Source: an uncultured Bartonella sp.
Lineage (GTDB): Bacteria > Pseudomonadota > Alphaproteobacteria > Rhizobiales > Rhizobiaceae
Direction: 5' to 3'
Assembly (NCBI GenBank): GCA_943913205.1
Contig: CALTWN010000005.1
Coordinates: 1-43,440 of the forward strand
DNA: 43,440 nucleotides
The notes beneath the pieces were generated by a model. The model did not search any database, was not told the DNA's origin, and was given only the letters and a program-made list of their open reading frames with translations. Made by a program: the position numbers and the translations under genes. This document shows positions 1 to 8,893 of the stretch, piece by piece (position 1 is the first letter of the stretch; each line of letters opens with the position of its first letter).

Positions 1-982
1 CATCATCAGTATCATCTGCATCATCGATATCATTAGATTTTTTATCTAATGATTCAAATCTTTTTTCAATATCAGCATTAGAAATTTTTACAGTTACATT
101 AGCGCGTAATTGTTTTATTAAAGTATTATATTTATCAAGCGCAATAAGGTTGCGCAAAGCATCGTGCATATCATCTAATGTTGGCACTTTTTTCATACGT
201 TTATCTTCAACCTTTATAACATGCCAGCCAAAAGGTGTTTGCACAGGTTGATGTGTATAGGTACCTACTTTTAAAGCAAAAGCTGCTTTTTCAAATGGCT
301 CTACCATTTGTCCATGACTAAAATAACCTAAATCCCCGCCTACAGCTGAAGAACCGTCAGTAGAGGTAGATTTTGCTATGGCTGCAAAATCTTCACCCTT
401 ATCTAACCTTTTAATAATTGCTTTAGCTTCATCCTCAGTTTTTACAATAATATGTCGAGCATGTACTTCTTCTTCACGGGGTAATATAGCAATTTCTTTC
501 TCATAACGTTTTTTTATATCATCATCTGTAATACTATCCATTATTACTTTATTGATATACAGTTTTTGTAAAACTTCTTGCTTAGATAAAAACATCATTT
601 TATCGTAATCTTTAGTTTTGTCTAAACCTTCTTGCTCAGCACCTTTAGCCAGCGAAAGCATATTTATATAAAGATGTAAAATAGCCGCTTGTCTTTTTTG
701 GTCAGGAAGACGCATTAAATTTGGGTCTAAACTATTACCAATATCATTTAAGGTAGCATTGGTTATATTTTTTCCATCAATAATCGCAACAATTTTATCA
801 TCAGAATCATCTTGTTGTATATCTGGGGAACTCTTCGGTTGTAATGCAGCTTGTAATTCCGATGATGGCATCGATTTTTGTGCCTTACCAACATTTATCT
901 CAGCCATAGCAGAATTAGTAAAACAAAAACTAGCATTAGTTAACAATAGCGCTACCATTGTATATTTAAGGTTACGTTGCAT
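1..982 (-). CDS. Periplasmic parvulin-type peptidylprolyl isomerase (PpiC/PrsA/SurA-like), C-terminus cut by window
   Basis: This is probably a cis-trans prolyl isomerase and chaperone for exported proteins. The 327 visible residues begin with a Sec signal peptide: a basic MQRNLK start, a hydrophobic stretch and a likely cleavage after AMA near residue 27. An acidic, Gln-rich linker follows, then a SurA-N-like helical region. The parvulin rotamase domain begins at VHARHIIV and includes GGDLGYF and PFGWHVIKVE. The visible tail is very rich in Asp and runs off the left edge, so the true stop is not seen. The gene is divergent from secA, which suits a joint role in export. Start is the ATG at 982. 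The family is clear; the exact paralogue (PrsA-like or SurA-like) is not. Confidence 0.88.
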   Translation of the reverse strand, partial: MQRNLKYTMVALLLTNASFCFTNSAMAEINVGKAQKSMPSSELQAALQPKSSPDIQQDDSDDKIVAIIDGKNITNATLNDIGNSLDPNLMRLPDQKRQAAILHLYINMLSLAKGAEQEGLDKTKDYDKMMFLSKQEVLQKLYINKVIMDSITDDDIKKRYEKEIAILPREEEVHARHIIVKTEDEAKAIIKRLDKGEDFAAIAKSTSTDGSSAVGGDLGYFSHGQMVEPFEKAAFALKVGTYTHQPVQTPFGWHVIKVEDKRMKKVPTLDDMHDALRNLIALDKYNTLIKQLRANVTVKISNADIEKRFESLDKKSNDIDDADDTDD

Positions 983-1093
983 AATTTTACTCCATAATGG
1001 CGATTATTGTATAAAACACTATGTATTATAGTATATTATTTACAATTTGTATATAATATACGCATTACTAAGAATAAAAAGGAAACATTACAT

Positions 1094-3739
1094 ATGGTTG
1101 GATGGCGGCACTTTGCACAAAATTTATTTGGCTCCCCGAATGAACGCCATATAAAAAAACTTAATATTTTTGTAGAAAGAATAAATAATATTGAGCCCCA
1201 AATATCGGCTTTAAGTGATTCTCAATTACAAAGCAAAACCGTTATATTTAAAGAGCGTCTAAAAAATGGCGAGACATTAGATGATATCTTAGTAGAAGCT
1301 TTTGCAACTACACGTGAGGGAGCCAAGCGCGTTTTAGGTATGCGTCCATTCGATGTGCAGCTTTTAGGCGGATTAGTATTGCATCAAAATAGTATAGCAC
1401 AAATGCGTACAGGTGAAGGTAAAACGCTTATGTCTACTATGCCTATTTATCTTAATGCGCTGAGCGGTAAAGGTGTACATGTGGTTACCGTAAATGATTA
1501 CCTAGCAAAACGTGATGCCGAACATATGGGGCAATTATATAATTTTTTAGGTCTAACTGTAGGTGTTGTAACACATGAAACAGATAGCGATGCGCGTAGA
1601 GCAGCTTATGCTTGCGACATAACTTATGCCACAAATAATGAATTAGGTTTCGATTATTTACGCGACAATATGGTTTATGATTTGTCTCAAATGGTACAAC
1701 GAGGCCATAATTATGCAATAATCGATGAGGTAGATTCGATATTAATAGATGAAGCTCGTACCCCGCTTATTATATCTGGTCCTTTAGAAGATAGAACAGA
1801 TTTTTATAAATTAATTGATAAATTTATTCCTAAATTATTGCCCGATGACTATGAGATAGATGAAAAACAAAAAACGGCTATTTTTACTGAAGAAGGAACC
1901 CAAAAATTAGAAGAAATGCTAGAGGAGGCAGGACATCTTAAGGGTAGTAATTTATATGATGGCGAAAACGCATTTTTAGTTCACCATGTTAATAATGCCT
2001 TAAAGGCCCATAAGCTTTTTGCTCGCGATAAAGACTATATGGTAAAAAACAACGAAATAATTATTATCGATGAATTTACTGGTCGTATGATGCCAGGACG
2101 GCGATATAGCGATGGTTTACACCAATCTCTAGAAGCTAAAGAAAATGTCGAAATTCAAGCAGAAAGCCAAACCTTAGCTTCAATAACCTTTCAAAACTAT
2201 TTTCGCATGTATAAAAAATTAGCTGGTATGACAGGTACCGCTACCACAGAAGCAGAAGAATTTAGTAATATATATAATTTAGAAGTTATAGCCATACCCA
2301 CCAACTTACCCGTTCAACGTATTGATGATAATGATGAGATTTACTGCACAGCTGACGAAAAATACAAAGCAATAATTAAAGAAATTAAAACTTCAAATGC
2401 ACGCAAGCAACCACTGTTAATAGGTACTACTTCTATTGAAAAATCAGAATATTTAGCAAAATTATTACAAAAGAATAATATTAAAAACTTTCAAGTTTTA
2501 AATGCCAAATATCATGAACAAGAAGCCTTTATCATAGCGCAAGCAGGCGTGCCAGGTAGTATAACTATTGCAACAAATATGGCAGGACGAGGTACCGATA
2601 TACAATTAGGCGGTAACCTTGAAATGCGTATAGAATCTGAGTTAAGCGGTATAGAAGAATCTACGCAAAAAACAAAAAAAATTGAAACTATTAAAGAAAA
2701 CATTGCTAAATTAAAACAAGAAGCTATAGAGGCAGGCGGATTATATGTATTAGCAACGGAACGTCACGAAAGCCGTCGTATAGATAATCAGCTACGTGGA
2801 CGTTCAGGGCGTCAAGGCGATCCTGGCCGCTCAAAATTCTTTTTATCTCTTGAAGATGATTTAATGCGTATTTTTGGATCTAACAGAATGCAGGCTATGT
2901 TACAAAAATTAGGTTTAGAGCAAGATGAGGCAATAACACATCCTTGGATAACAAAAGCTATAGCCAAAGCTCAAACTAAAGTTGAGGCACATAATTTTGA
3001 AATTCGAAAAAACCTATTACAATATGATAATGTTATGAACGATCAGAGACGTGCAATATTTGACCAAAGGTTGGAAGTTTTGCAGGCTAATGATTTGAGC
3101 GACATTATTATAGATATGCGGAATGAAACTGTAAGCAGTCTAATATCACAATATATCACAAAGGGCAGTTATCGCGAAAACTGGAACATAGTTGGATTAA
3201 AAGAGATACTTTTAAAAGATTTTGCTCTTGATTTACCGATAGAGGAATGGGCACAAGAAGATGGTGTAGACGAGGATACTATAATACAACGTATAGAAAA
3301 CACCGTTCAACTATCTATAAATCAAAAAGAGAATATGTATGGTCCTGAGCTTTCTCGTTTGTTTGAAAAAAATATTTTGCTCCAAACTATTGATAATTTA
3401 TGGCGCAACCATTTAATGAACTTAGAACATTTACGTACTGTAGTTGGTTTTAGAGGCTATGCTCAGCGCGATCCTTTAAATGAATACAAAACCGAGGCTT
3501 TTATGCTTTTTCAAAGCTTATTAAGCAATATAAGGTACGATGTTACTTCCAAATTAATGCTTTTTGACGGACAAGAATATCTCGAACAAAATTTAAGCTT
3601 GCCAACAATGAAAACAAATCACCATATTATTGATAGTCAGATACCTGAAAAGGAAAATTGGGGTAAAATAGGTAGAAATGAACAATGTCCTTGCGGTAGT
3701 AATAAAAAATATAAGCATTGTCATGGTGCTTTTATATAA
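1094..3739 (+). CDS. secA: Preprotein translocase ATPase SecA
   Basis: SecA is the cytoplasmic motor that drives unfolded preproteins through SecYEG. The 881-residue product has the usual family length. Walker A is MRTGEGKT (104-111) and the DEVD Walker B box is at 211-214. The second ATPase half carries MAGRGTDIQLGGN. The extreme C-terminus has the zinc and SecB-binding CxC-x8-CH motif (C865, C867, C876, H877). The frame is open 29 codons further upstream, but the ATG at 1094 follows an AAGGAAA ribosome site and gives the normal N-terminus MVGWRHFAQ. Its stop codon touches the stop of the convergent kinase gene with no spacer. Confidence 0.98.
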   Translation: MVGWRHFAQNLFGSPNERHIKKLNIFVERINNIEPQISALSDSQLQSKTVIFKERLKNGETLDDILVEAFATTREGAKRVLGMRPFDVQLLGGLVLHQNSIAQMRTGEGKTLMSTMPIYLNALSGKGVHVVTVNDYLAKRDAEHMGQLYNFLGLTVGVVTHETDSDARRAAYACDITYATNNELGFDYLRDNMVYDLSQMVQRGHNYAIIDEVDSILIDEARTPLIISGPLEDRTDFYKLIDKFIPKLLPDDYEIDEKQKTAIFTEEGTQKLEEMLEEAGHLKGSNLYDGENAFLVHHVNNALKAHKLFARDKDYMVKNNEIIIIDEFTGRMMPGRRYSDGLHQSLEAKENVEIQAESQTLASITFQNYFRMYKKLAGMTGTATTEAEEFSNIYNLEVIAIPTNLPVQRIDDNDEIYCTADEKYKAIIKEIKTSNARKQPLLIGTTSIEKSEYLAKLLQKNNIKNFQVLNAKYHEQEAFIIAQAGVPGSITIATNMAGRGTDIQLGGNLEMRIESELSGIEESTQKTKKIETIKENIAKLKQEAIEAGGLYVLATERHESRRIDNQLRGRSGRQGDPGRSKFFLSLEDDLMRIFGSNRMQAMLQKLGLEQDEAITHPWITKAIAKAQTKVEAHNFEIRKNLLQYDNVMNDQRRAIFDQRLEVLQANDLSDIIIDMRNETVSSLISQYITKGSYRENWNIVGLKEILLKDFALDLPIEEWAQEDGVDEDTIIQRIENTVQLSINQKENMYGPELSRLFEKNILLQTIDNLWRNHLMNLEHLRTVVGFRGYAQRDPLNEYKTEAFMLFQSLLSNIRYDVTSKLMLFDGQEYLEQNLSLPTMKTNHHIIDSQIPEKENWGKIGRNEQCPCGSNKKYKHCHGAFI

Positions 3740-4741
3740 TCACCTAAACTCAAACTGACTTTGTGGCATCTTTATAATATAAAGTACGCCATAATTATCT
3801 ATATGGTATACAGCACTTCCGCTAAGAGATGCAGGAACTATTTTTTCTAAAACAGCACTGCCAAAACAAGATTTTGGGTCTTCTGGTAAAATCCCTGCTG
3901 GGTCAAATTTTTCATTCCAAGATATGGCAACTACAACTTCATTGTTAGGGTCTACCTGCTTATTACAACTAACTGCCACGGTGCCTTTTTCTTGGGCCAT
4001 AGCACCAAAAGAGAGTGAATTTATTAATAACTCATGTATAGCTAAGCCTACGTGTAAAGCAGCATTTGGAAATAAATATGGATTATCTCCTACTATTGTA
4101 AATCTAGCACTTTCTGTGCCCAAATATAAACTTGTTTGTAAGCGAATAAGTTCATGAAAGCTAGCACCACTCCAATTAGAGTTTGTTATTAAATCTTGGC
4201 TATGGGATAAAGACTGAATTCGACCTTGAAATTTTTTCAAAAACATAGAGGTAGTATCACTAAATCTGGCTGTCTGTGAAGCGATGCTTTGGATAATTGC
4301 AAGCAAATTTTTTGACCTATGGCTAAGTTCTCGTAATAAAACCTTTAATACCTGTTCTCTTTGCTTTATTTCTGAAACATTAACACCGGTCATTATAAGA
4401 CCGATAATTTTACCTTGCTTGTCTTTATAAGCATCTATAGAAAATTTATACCAAACATGTTTATCTTGCTCTTCAAAGCTAACTTCTGTAGTAGTACATT
4501 CCCCCGTTGCCAAAACTTGTAATTTTTTTGTTTCTAAACGCTCCGCTATGTCAGCATTTAGAAAATCATTATCTCTGCAGTTCGCTTGCCATTTTTTTGA
4601 TAAAAAATCAGGTACGTTTTTAGCCCAACGGTAAATTAAATCTGTGGTTTGATAAAATATGCATATATCTGAACTTTCTATAGCCTGAATTAAGGCTTTT
4701 ATATGGATTTCATCAAACTCGTCTATTCCATAATTATTCAT
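3740..4741 (-). CDS. Soluble PAS-HWE sensor histidine kinase of the general stress response
   Basis: This probably phosphorylates PhyR in response to an unknown signal. It has 333 residues and no membrane segment or signal peptide. A PAS-like domain fills about residues 15-128. The H-box is RELSHRSKN with His141. The HWE hallmarks are present: His236-Glu237 of the N-box and the W-x-E motif at Trp275-Glu277. The N-box is degenerate: HELLINSLSFGA keeps Asn241 but lacks the usual Thr, Lys and Tyr, and the GG-PP segment before the glycine-rich CFGS is also missing. The gene starts 5 nt after phyR with no ribosome site of its own, so translation is probably coupled. Assignment as the PhyR kinase is inference from family and linkage. 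Confidence 0.9.
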   Translation of the reverse strand: MNNYGIDEFDEIHIKALIQAIESSDICIFYQTTDLIYRWAKNVPDFLSKKWQANCRDNDFLNADIAERLETKKLQVLATGECTTTEVSFEEQDKHVWYKFSIDAYKDKQGKIIGLIMTGVNVSEIKQREQVLKVLLRELSHRSKNLLAIIQSIASQTARFSDTTSMFLKKFQGRIQSLSHSQDLITNSNWSGASFHELIRLQTSLYLGTESARFTIVGDNPYLFPNAALHVGLAIHELLINSLSFGAMAQEKGTVAVSCNKQVDPNNEVVVAISWNEKFDPAGILPEDPKSCFGSAVLEKIVPASLSGSAVYHIDNYGVLYIIKMPQSQFEFR

Positions 4742-4746
4742 ATCTA

Positions 4747-5541
4747 TTATGCTGCAGCTGAAGCATTTTCCTGAAAGAATAAAGCCTGTGAAATTAAGGC
4801 TTTCACCATTTCTGGGTTAAAAGGCTTGGTAACTAAAAAGGTGGGTTCTGGCCGTTGTCCGGTTAAAAGACGCTCCGGAAAAGCAGTGATAAAAATAACT
4901 GGAATATTTACGCTATGTAATATGTCATTTACGGCATCTATACCAGAGGAGTTATCTGCTAATTGTATATCCGCTAAAATCATTCCTGGTTTTTCTTTTT
5001 CAAATAATATATTTGCTTCTGTTCTGGTTCTAGCTATGCCAACCACAGTATGACCTAAACTTTCAGTTAGTTGCTCAATATCCATAGCTATCAAGGGCTC
5101 ATCTTCTATAATCATAATACGAGTTGCTACCTGCTCAGAAATATCTTTAGAGGCTTCTGCTATTAAACTTTTAACCTGCTTAAGATCTAAGCCTAGAATT
5201 TCAGCTATATCTGTTTCACTAAAGCCTTCAACTGCTATAAGTAAAAATGCTTGACGTGCTTGCGGAGTTAAATAAGAAAGCCTTGCTTTTGCGCGTTCTT
5301 CTATACCAAAAACCGGCAAAGGTTCAGGTATTTTAATAGATGTTTGATCAAATAAATGACAGAATAAATAGTAAATACCTATTCTATCGCTAGATTTATT
5401 TGGAAAAATATCAACATCAGCAATTAGAGCCTCTAACATAGCCGCAACGTAAGAATCGCCTGAAGCTTGCGATCCAGTAACTGCACGGGCGAAACGGCGT
5501 AAATAAGGCAAATGTGGAGCAATTCTTGTAGATAATGACAT
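4747..5541 (-). CDS. phyR: PhyR, anti-anti-sigma response regulator of the general stress response
   Basis: PhyR has an N-terminal ECF-sigma-like domain joined to a C-terminal receiver. When phosphorylated, the sigma-like part captures NepR and frees EcfG. In this 264-residue protein, sigma-2-like and sigma-4-like segments occupy about 1-135. The receiver spans 141-258, with acidic Glu146-Asp147, phosphoacceptor Asp191 in LADIQL, Thr219 in FITAFPERLL and Lys239 in TKPF. An AGAGAGG ribosome site precedes the ATG. It is divergent from nepR-ecfG, the standard alphaproteobacterial layout, and is followed by its likely kinase. No GGAAC EcfG promoter is visible upstream. Confidence 0.97.
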   Translation of the reverse strand: MSLSTRIAPHLPYLRRFARAVTGSQASGDSYVAAMLEALIADVDIFPNKSSDRIGIYYLFCHLFDQTSIKIPEPLPVFGIEERAKARLSYLTPQARQAFLLIAVEGFSETDIAEILGLDLKQVKSLIAEASKDISEQVATRIMIIEDEPLIAMDIEQLTESLGHTVVGIARTRTEANILFEKEKPGMILADIQLADNSSGIDAVNDILHSVNIPVIFITAFPERLLTGQRPEPTFLVTKPFNPEMVKALISQALFFQENASAAA

Positions 5542-5703
5542 ATGGACCTCTCTTAAACTTTATAACTACTCACTATATGTGCCTAATAAAAAAGAAGACA
5601 AGGTCTTTTAAAAACAACAAAATGCTACATGTTATATATGACAAAATGTATAGTTAGGTTAGCATATAAGCTTATTATGACCTATCAAAAGTGGAGACTA
5701 AAA
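5542..5703. promoter_or_regulatory. Divergent phyR / nepR-ecfG control region
   Basis: This 162-nt spacer must hold promoters for phyR (leftward) and nepR-ecfG (rightward). It is very AT-rich. I found no GGAAC on either strand, so the usual EcfG autoregulatory promoter (GGAAC, 16-17 nt, CGTT) is not recognisable. A small inverted repeat, AAGAC/GTCTT separated by 3 nt, lies near 5594-5606. Promoter positions are not resolved. Confidence 0.5.
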
Positions 5704-5904
5704 ATGCCCAAAAAAGATACAGCATCTATACAACCCGATAATGAAGAGATCTCTATAAAAGAATATTTAAACCCACATAGTGAAATAACTACAAAACTTC
5801 GGAATTTCTTTAGTGAGATAGAGCAACAACCTCTTCCTGAAAAATATTTAGAGCTTCTAAATAAATTAGACGAAGCAGAAAAACAGCAAAACAAAAATAA
5901 ATAG
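5704..5904 (+). CDS. nepR: NepR, anti-sigma factor of EcfG
   Basis: NepR binds and inhibits EcfG until phosphorylated PhyR takes it away. The 66-residue product has the diagnostic core at 28-55: ITTKLRNFFSEIE followed by QQPLPEKYLELLNKL, matching the family pattern LRxxYxxI-x-EPVPxRFxxLLxxL. The tails are charged and probably disordered. The frame opens earlier at 5629, but the ATG at 5704 follows a GTGGAG ribosome site and gives a normal family length. It lies 15 nt before ecfG in the same operon. Confidence 0.95.
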   Translation: MPKKDTASIQPDNEEISIKEYLNPHSEITTKLRNFFSEIEQQPLPEKYLELLNKLDEAEKQQNKNK

Positions 5905-5919
5905 CTCGAAGGTAAATAT

Positions 5920-6465
5920 ATGTCGCAAAAAGATAAAGAAATATTTAAAAAAGATTTATTAAAAACCTTACCTAGTTTAAGAGCTTTTGCGATATCCCTA
6001 GTTCGCACCTCCGATAGAGCAGATGATCTTGTACAAGATACAATTGTAAAAGCGTGGGGCAAGCAAGAAAGCTTTAGACCAGGAACTAATATTAAAGCTT
6101 GGCTTTTTACAATTTTACGAAATGAATTTTATAGTCAAATCAGACGTAGTGGAAGAGAAGTCCAAGACACAAACAATATCTTTTCTAATAATATGTCAGT
6201 TCATCCACCACAATATGGCTCTTTAGATTTGAAAGATTTTAAAAAAGCCCTAGATTCTTTGCCCGCAGACCAAAAAGAAGCTATAATTTTAATTGGCGCC
6301 TCAGGTTTTTCTTATGAAGATGCCGCACAAATTTGTGACTGCGCTGTTGGTACTATTAAAAGCCGTGTTAGCAGAGCGCGCACAAAACTACAAACTATTT
6401 TAGATGTAAATGGCGAGTCAGATTACGGCCCAGATACCATTTCTGCAAATATAATTAGACGATAA
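5920..6465 (+). CDS. ecfG: EcfG, ECF sigma factor of the general stress response
   Basis: This sigma factor directs RNA polymerase to stress genes with GGAAC-N16/17-CGTT promoters. The 181-residue product shows sigma region 2 at about 15-80 (ADDLVQDTIVKAW, then IKAWLFTILRN) and a region 4 helix-turn-helix at about 105-160 (LPADQKEAIILIG, then GTIKSRVSRAR). Region 2 and region 4 are joined by a short linker as in ECF sigmas. It is co-transcribed with nepR, and a compact hairpin terminator follows at 6531. Standard length and gene order make the call secure. Confidence 0.96.
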   Translation: MSQKDKEIFKKDLLKTLPSLRAFAISLVRTSDRADDLVQDTIVKAWGKQESFRPGTNIKAWLFTILRNEFYSQIRRSGREVQDTNNIFSNNMSVHPPQYGSLDLKDFKKALDSLPADQKEAIILIGASGFSYEDAAQICDCAVGTIKSRVSRARTKLQTILDVNGESDYGPDTISANIIRR

Positions 6466-6530
6466 GTTATAGTTAAAATTTAAAATTTCTGTTGCTATTT
6501 TTATAAAAATAGTAGCATTATAACAGAGTT

Positions 6531-6549
6531 AGGCATTATTATGCCTTTT
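6531..6549 (+). terminator. Rho-independent terminator after ecfG
   Basis: A 6-bp stem AGGCAT/ATGCCT with a 4-nt loop (TATT) is followed by a short T run. It lies 66 nt past the ecfG stop and ahead of the next kinase gene, so nepR-ecfG and the kinase are probably separate transcripts. The T run is short, so termination may be partial. Confidence 0.6.
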
Positions 6550-6616
6550 AGTTCCAAGTAATGTTTCTGCGTATTAAACCACTTATAGTAATTAGCTAAA
6601 ATATTACGGGCTACAG

Positions 6617-7999
6617 ATGAGCGCTTTGAAGCCAAACTTACATTCTGAAAGTAAACTATGGCTCTCCCAAAAGATTATTCTATTCCTAACTCTATTGTTA
6701 TGCGTTTCAGCTACTATAGCAATAGGAGTATTATATAAATATATGAATGTAGAGCTCAATTATGTTACCTCTATATTAAATTTACAAAGAAATTATAGTG
6801 CTGCATTCCCGCGCTTATTAGATATGCAAGTTGCACAGCAAAATTTTATTAAAACAAAAAATTTAGCGCTATATAGTCATTTTATAGTTTTACAAAAAGA
6901 TATAAATCACATCAGCCATAATATCAATAATATTATAAATCTCTCTCCAGAGTTAAAAATTTGTGCAAGTGAGTTTGTTGATGCAATTAATAATGAAGCT
7001 AATAATCTTAAAGAAAATATGGATATAGCTAAAAAATTTAATATAAACAAAACGATAGAGTTTAACGAATATATAGCTACTTTTGCTAAAATTATAACAA
7101 GCTTTGTTAATAAAGAAAATGCTAGTTTACAGTCACACAACCAAGCTATAAACTGCATAAAACACTTATTTATTCTATTTGGATTAATTTTTATTTCTAG
7201 TATAGTAATATTTACTTATGCTATATGTGCAAATTTTGTTAACGATATAAAAATTTTAAATATAACAAAAAACAAACTAAATGAATTAAACTCAGAATTA
7301 GAAAATAAAGTTCGAGAACGAACTAATGATTTAGATAATGCTCGACTTCATGCTGAAAAAGAGCGACAAAGAGTAGAGCTTTTACTACAAGATACTAGCC
7401 ACAGAATTGGCAATTCTCTTGCTACTGTCGCTTCACTACTTGGCATACAGGCGCGCCGTAGCGATAATGAAAACATAGCCAATGCTTTAAATTCAGCCCG
7501 CGACCGTATTCAAACCATAGCCGCAGCACACAGAAGGTTAAGGTTAGGTACAGACATGGAAACTACAAATGTCCACGAATTTTTACAATCAGTTATTCAT
7601 GACATAGAATATGCTATGCCTACTTCTGTAAAAAAACGCATAAGCATTGTTCCAGAATTACAGCATTTTTCTTGTGCTTCACGCGATGCTACTACTTTAG
7701 GTATAGTAATGGGCGAACTACTTACAAATTCTATAAAGCACGCATTTCCGTCACCCCTTAGTGGAGAAATACATGTTTTCTTTGGCAAAAAAGAAGATAA
7801 CAAATTATATTTAATTATAGAAGATAATGGTGTTGGTTTAAGCAAAGAAAATATGTGTAGCCATGAAAAAACTACGCAGGGGTTGGGTTTATTAGTTGCC
7901 AAACAACTTTGTATGCAATTTAATTGCGAACCAATTTATGAAACAAAAAATGGAACTAAAGTAACTATAGATTTAAGCGCTATTTCTTTGCGCGACTAA
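6617..7999 (+). CDS. Membrane-bound HisKA_2-type sensor histidine kinase
   Basis: This 460-residue kinase probably senses an envelope signal and feeds the general stress pathway. Two membrane helices, about 19-41 and 183-205, enclose a roughly 140-residue helical periplasmic domain resembling a CHASE3-like four-helix bundle. A coiled coil (about 215-255) leads to the H-box TSHRIGNSLATV with His262. The ATPase domain keeps N371 in LLTNSIKH, the G1 box DNGVG (403-407) and GLGL (422-425), so it looks catalytically intact, unlike the more degenerate soluble kinase on the other side of the locus. Its last 27 nt overlap the convergent ubiG. Linkage to ecfG suggests PhyR as a partner, but this is unproven. 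Confidence 0.88.
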   Translation: MSALKPNLHSESKLWLSQKIILFLTLLLCVSATIAIGVLYKYMNVELNYVTSILNLQRNYSAAFPRLLDMQVAQQNFIKTKNLALYSHFIVLQKDINHISHNINNIINLSPELKICASEFVDAINNEANNLKENMDIAKKFNINKTIEFNEYIATFAKIITSFVNKENASLQSHNQAINCIKHLFILFGLIFISSIVIFTYAICANFVNDIKILNITKNKLNELNSELENKVRERTNDLDNARLHAEKERQRVELLLQDTSHRIGNSLATVASLLGIQARRSDNENIANALNSARDRIQTIAAAHRRLRLGTDMETTNVHEFLQSVIHDIEYAMPTSVKKRISIVPELQHFSCASRDATTLGIVMGELLTNSIKHAFPSPLSGEIHVFFGKKEDNKLYLIIEDNGVGLSKENMCSHEKTTQGLGLLVAKQLCMQFNCEPIYETKNGTKVTIDLSAISLRD

Positions 8000-8740
8000 A
8001 ATATAATTTATATCCATATCCTTAGATAACTGCCATTTATCAAAAATAGGGTTATAAATTATACCTGTTTCACCAATAAATGTAAAATCACTACCGAAAA
8101 AATATTTTTTTAATTCAGATGGTTTAATAAATTTTCTAAAATTGTGCGTACCTTTAGGCAACCATCTTAAAATATATTCTGCTCCTATTATAGCCAAAGC
8201 CCACGCCCTAAAAGTTCGGTTTAAGGTCGCAACAAATAATATCCCTTCTGGACTTAACGTTTTAGTTGCGTTTAAAATAAAATCTTTTGGATTTTCAACA
8301 TGCTCTATAACTTCCATATTAAGCACTATATCAAATTTTTCATTAGTTAATGCTAAGCTTTCTAGGCTTGCTGCTCTATAATCTATACTTATATTACTTT
8401 TTTTTGCGTGAATTTTAGCTACTTCTATATTTCTTCTAGAGGCATCAAGTCCTACTACTTTAGCACCAAGGCGTGCAAGAGGTTCACACAATAGCCCGCC
8501 ACCACAACCAATGTCTAATATATTTAAACCTTCAAGAGGTTTTATAGCTGTTTTATCGCATTGAAGTTTATTATATATAATATCTAAAATATATTGCAAT
8601 CTCACAGGATTAAATTTGTGAAGAACAGCCAACTTACCTTTTGGGTCCCACCATTGATCAGCAAGAAGGGAAAAATTTTCAACTTCTTTAGCATTTATGC
8701 TGGCAGAGGCGATTTCATAGCCCTGTTTCGACATAGACAT
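7973..8740 (-). CDS. ubiG: Ubiquinone biosynthesis O-methyltransferase UbiG
   Basis: UbiG catalyses both O-methylations of the ubiquinone ring using S-adenosylmethionine. The 255-residue product has the family signature at about 22-50, including FSLLADQWWDPKGK and LHKFNPVRLQYI. The SAM-binding motif I LDIGCGGG is at 75-82, with the acidic Asp99 that usually contacts the ribose, and motif II/III VLNMEVIEHV follows. The gene is divergent from lysC, as in other Rhizobiales. The frame starts with two close Met codons (residues 1 and 3); the first is taken. Confidence 0.97.
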   Translation of the reverse strand: MSMSKQGYEIASASINAKEVENFSLLADQWWDPKGKLAVLHKFNPVRLQYILDIIYNKLQCDKTAIKPLEGLNILDIGCGGGLLCEPLARLGAKVVGLDASRRNIEVAKIHAKKSNISIDYRAASLESLALTNEKFDIVLNMEVIEHVENPKDFILNATKTLSPEGILFVATLNRTFRAWALAIIGAEYILRWLPKGTHNFRKFIKPSELKKYFFGSDFTFIGETGIIYNPIFDKWQLSKDMDINYILVAQRNSA

Positions 8741-8893
8741 ATTACAACACTTTCTGCTAGATATTATAAAATATCACCTAAATATAACTATACATCATAA
8801 AATATTATATACTATTTTTAAATTAAAATACATATTATATTGGTCAGATTCGTTTAACATTAAAACTATAATTTGTAAGGCAAAAAACAAATA

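Noticed and set aside
29..53. Perfect 10-bp inverted repeat with a T5 loop, looking like a terminator
   Set aside because: It lies inside the reading frame of the PPIase gene, has almost no G or C, and arises from a Ser-Leu-Asp-Lys-Lys-Ser-Asn stretch; no evidence for a transcript end.
1007..1093. Longer N-terminus for SecA
   Set aside because: The extra 29 residues do not match SecA, and a good ribosome site precedes the ATG at 1094.
6490..6517. Long AT-rich palindrome with wobble pairs after ecfG
   Set aside because: The stem is mostly A/T and lacks a T run; the compact GGCAT hairpin at 6531 is a better terminator.
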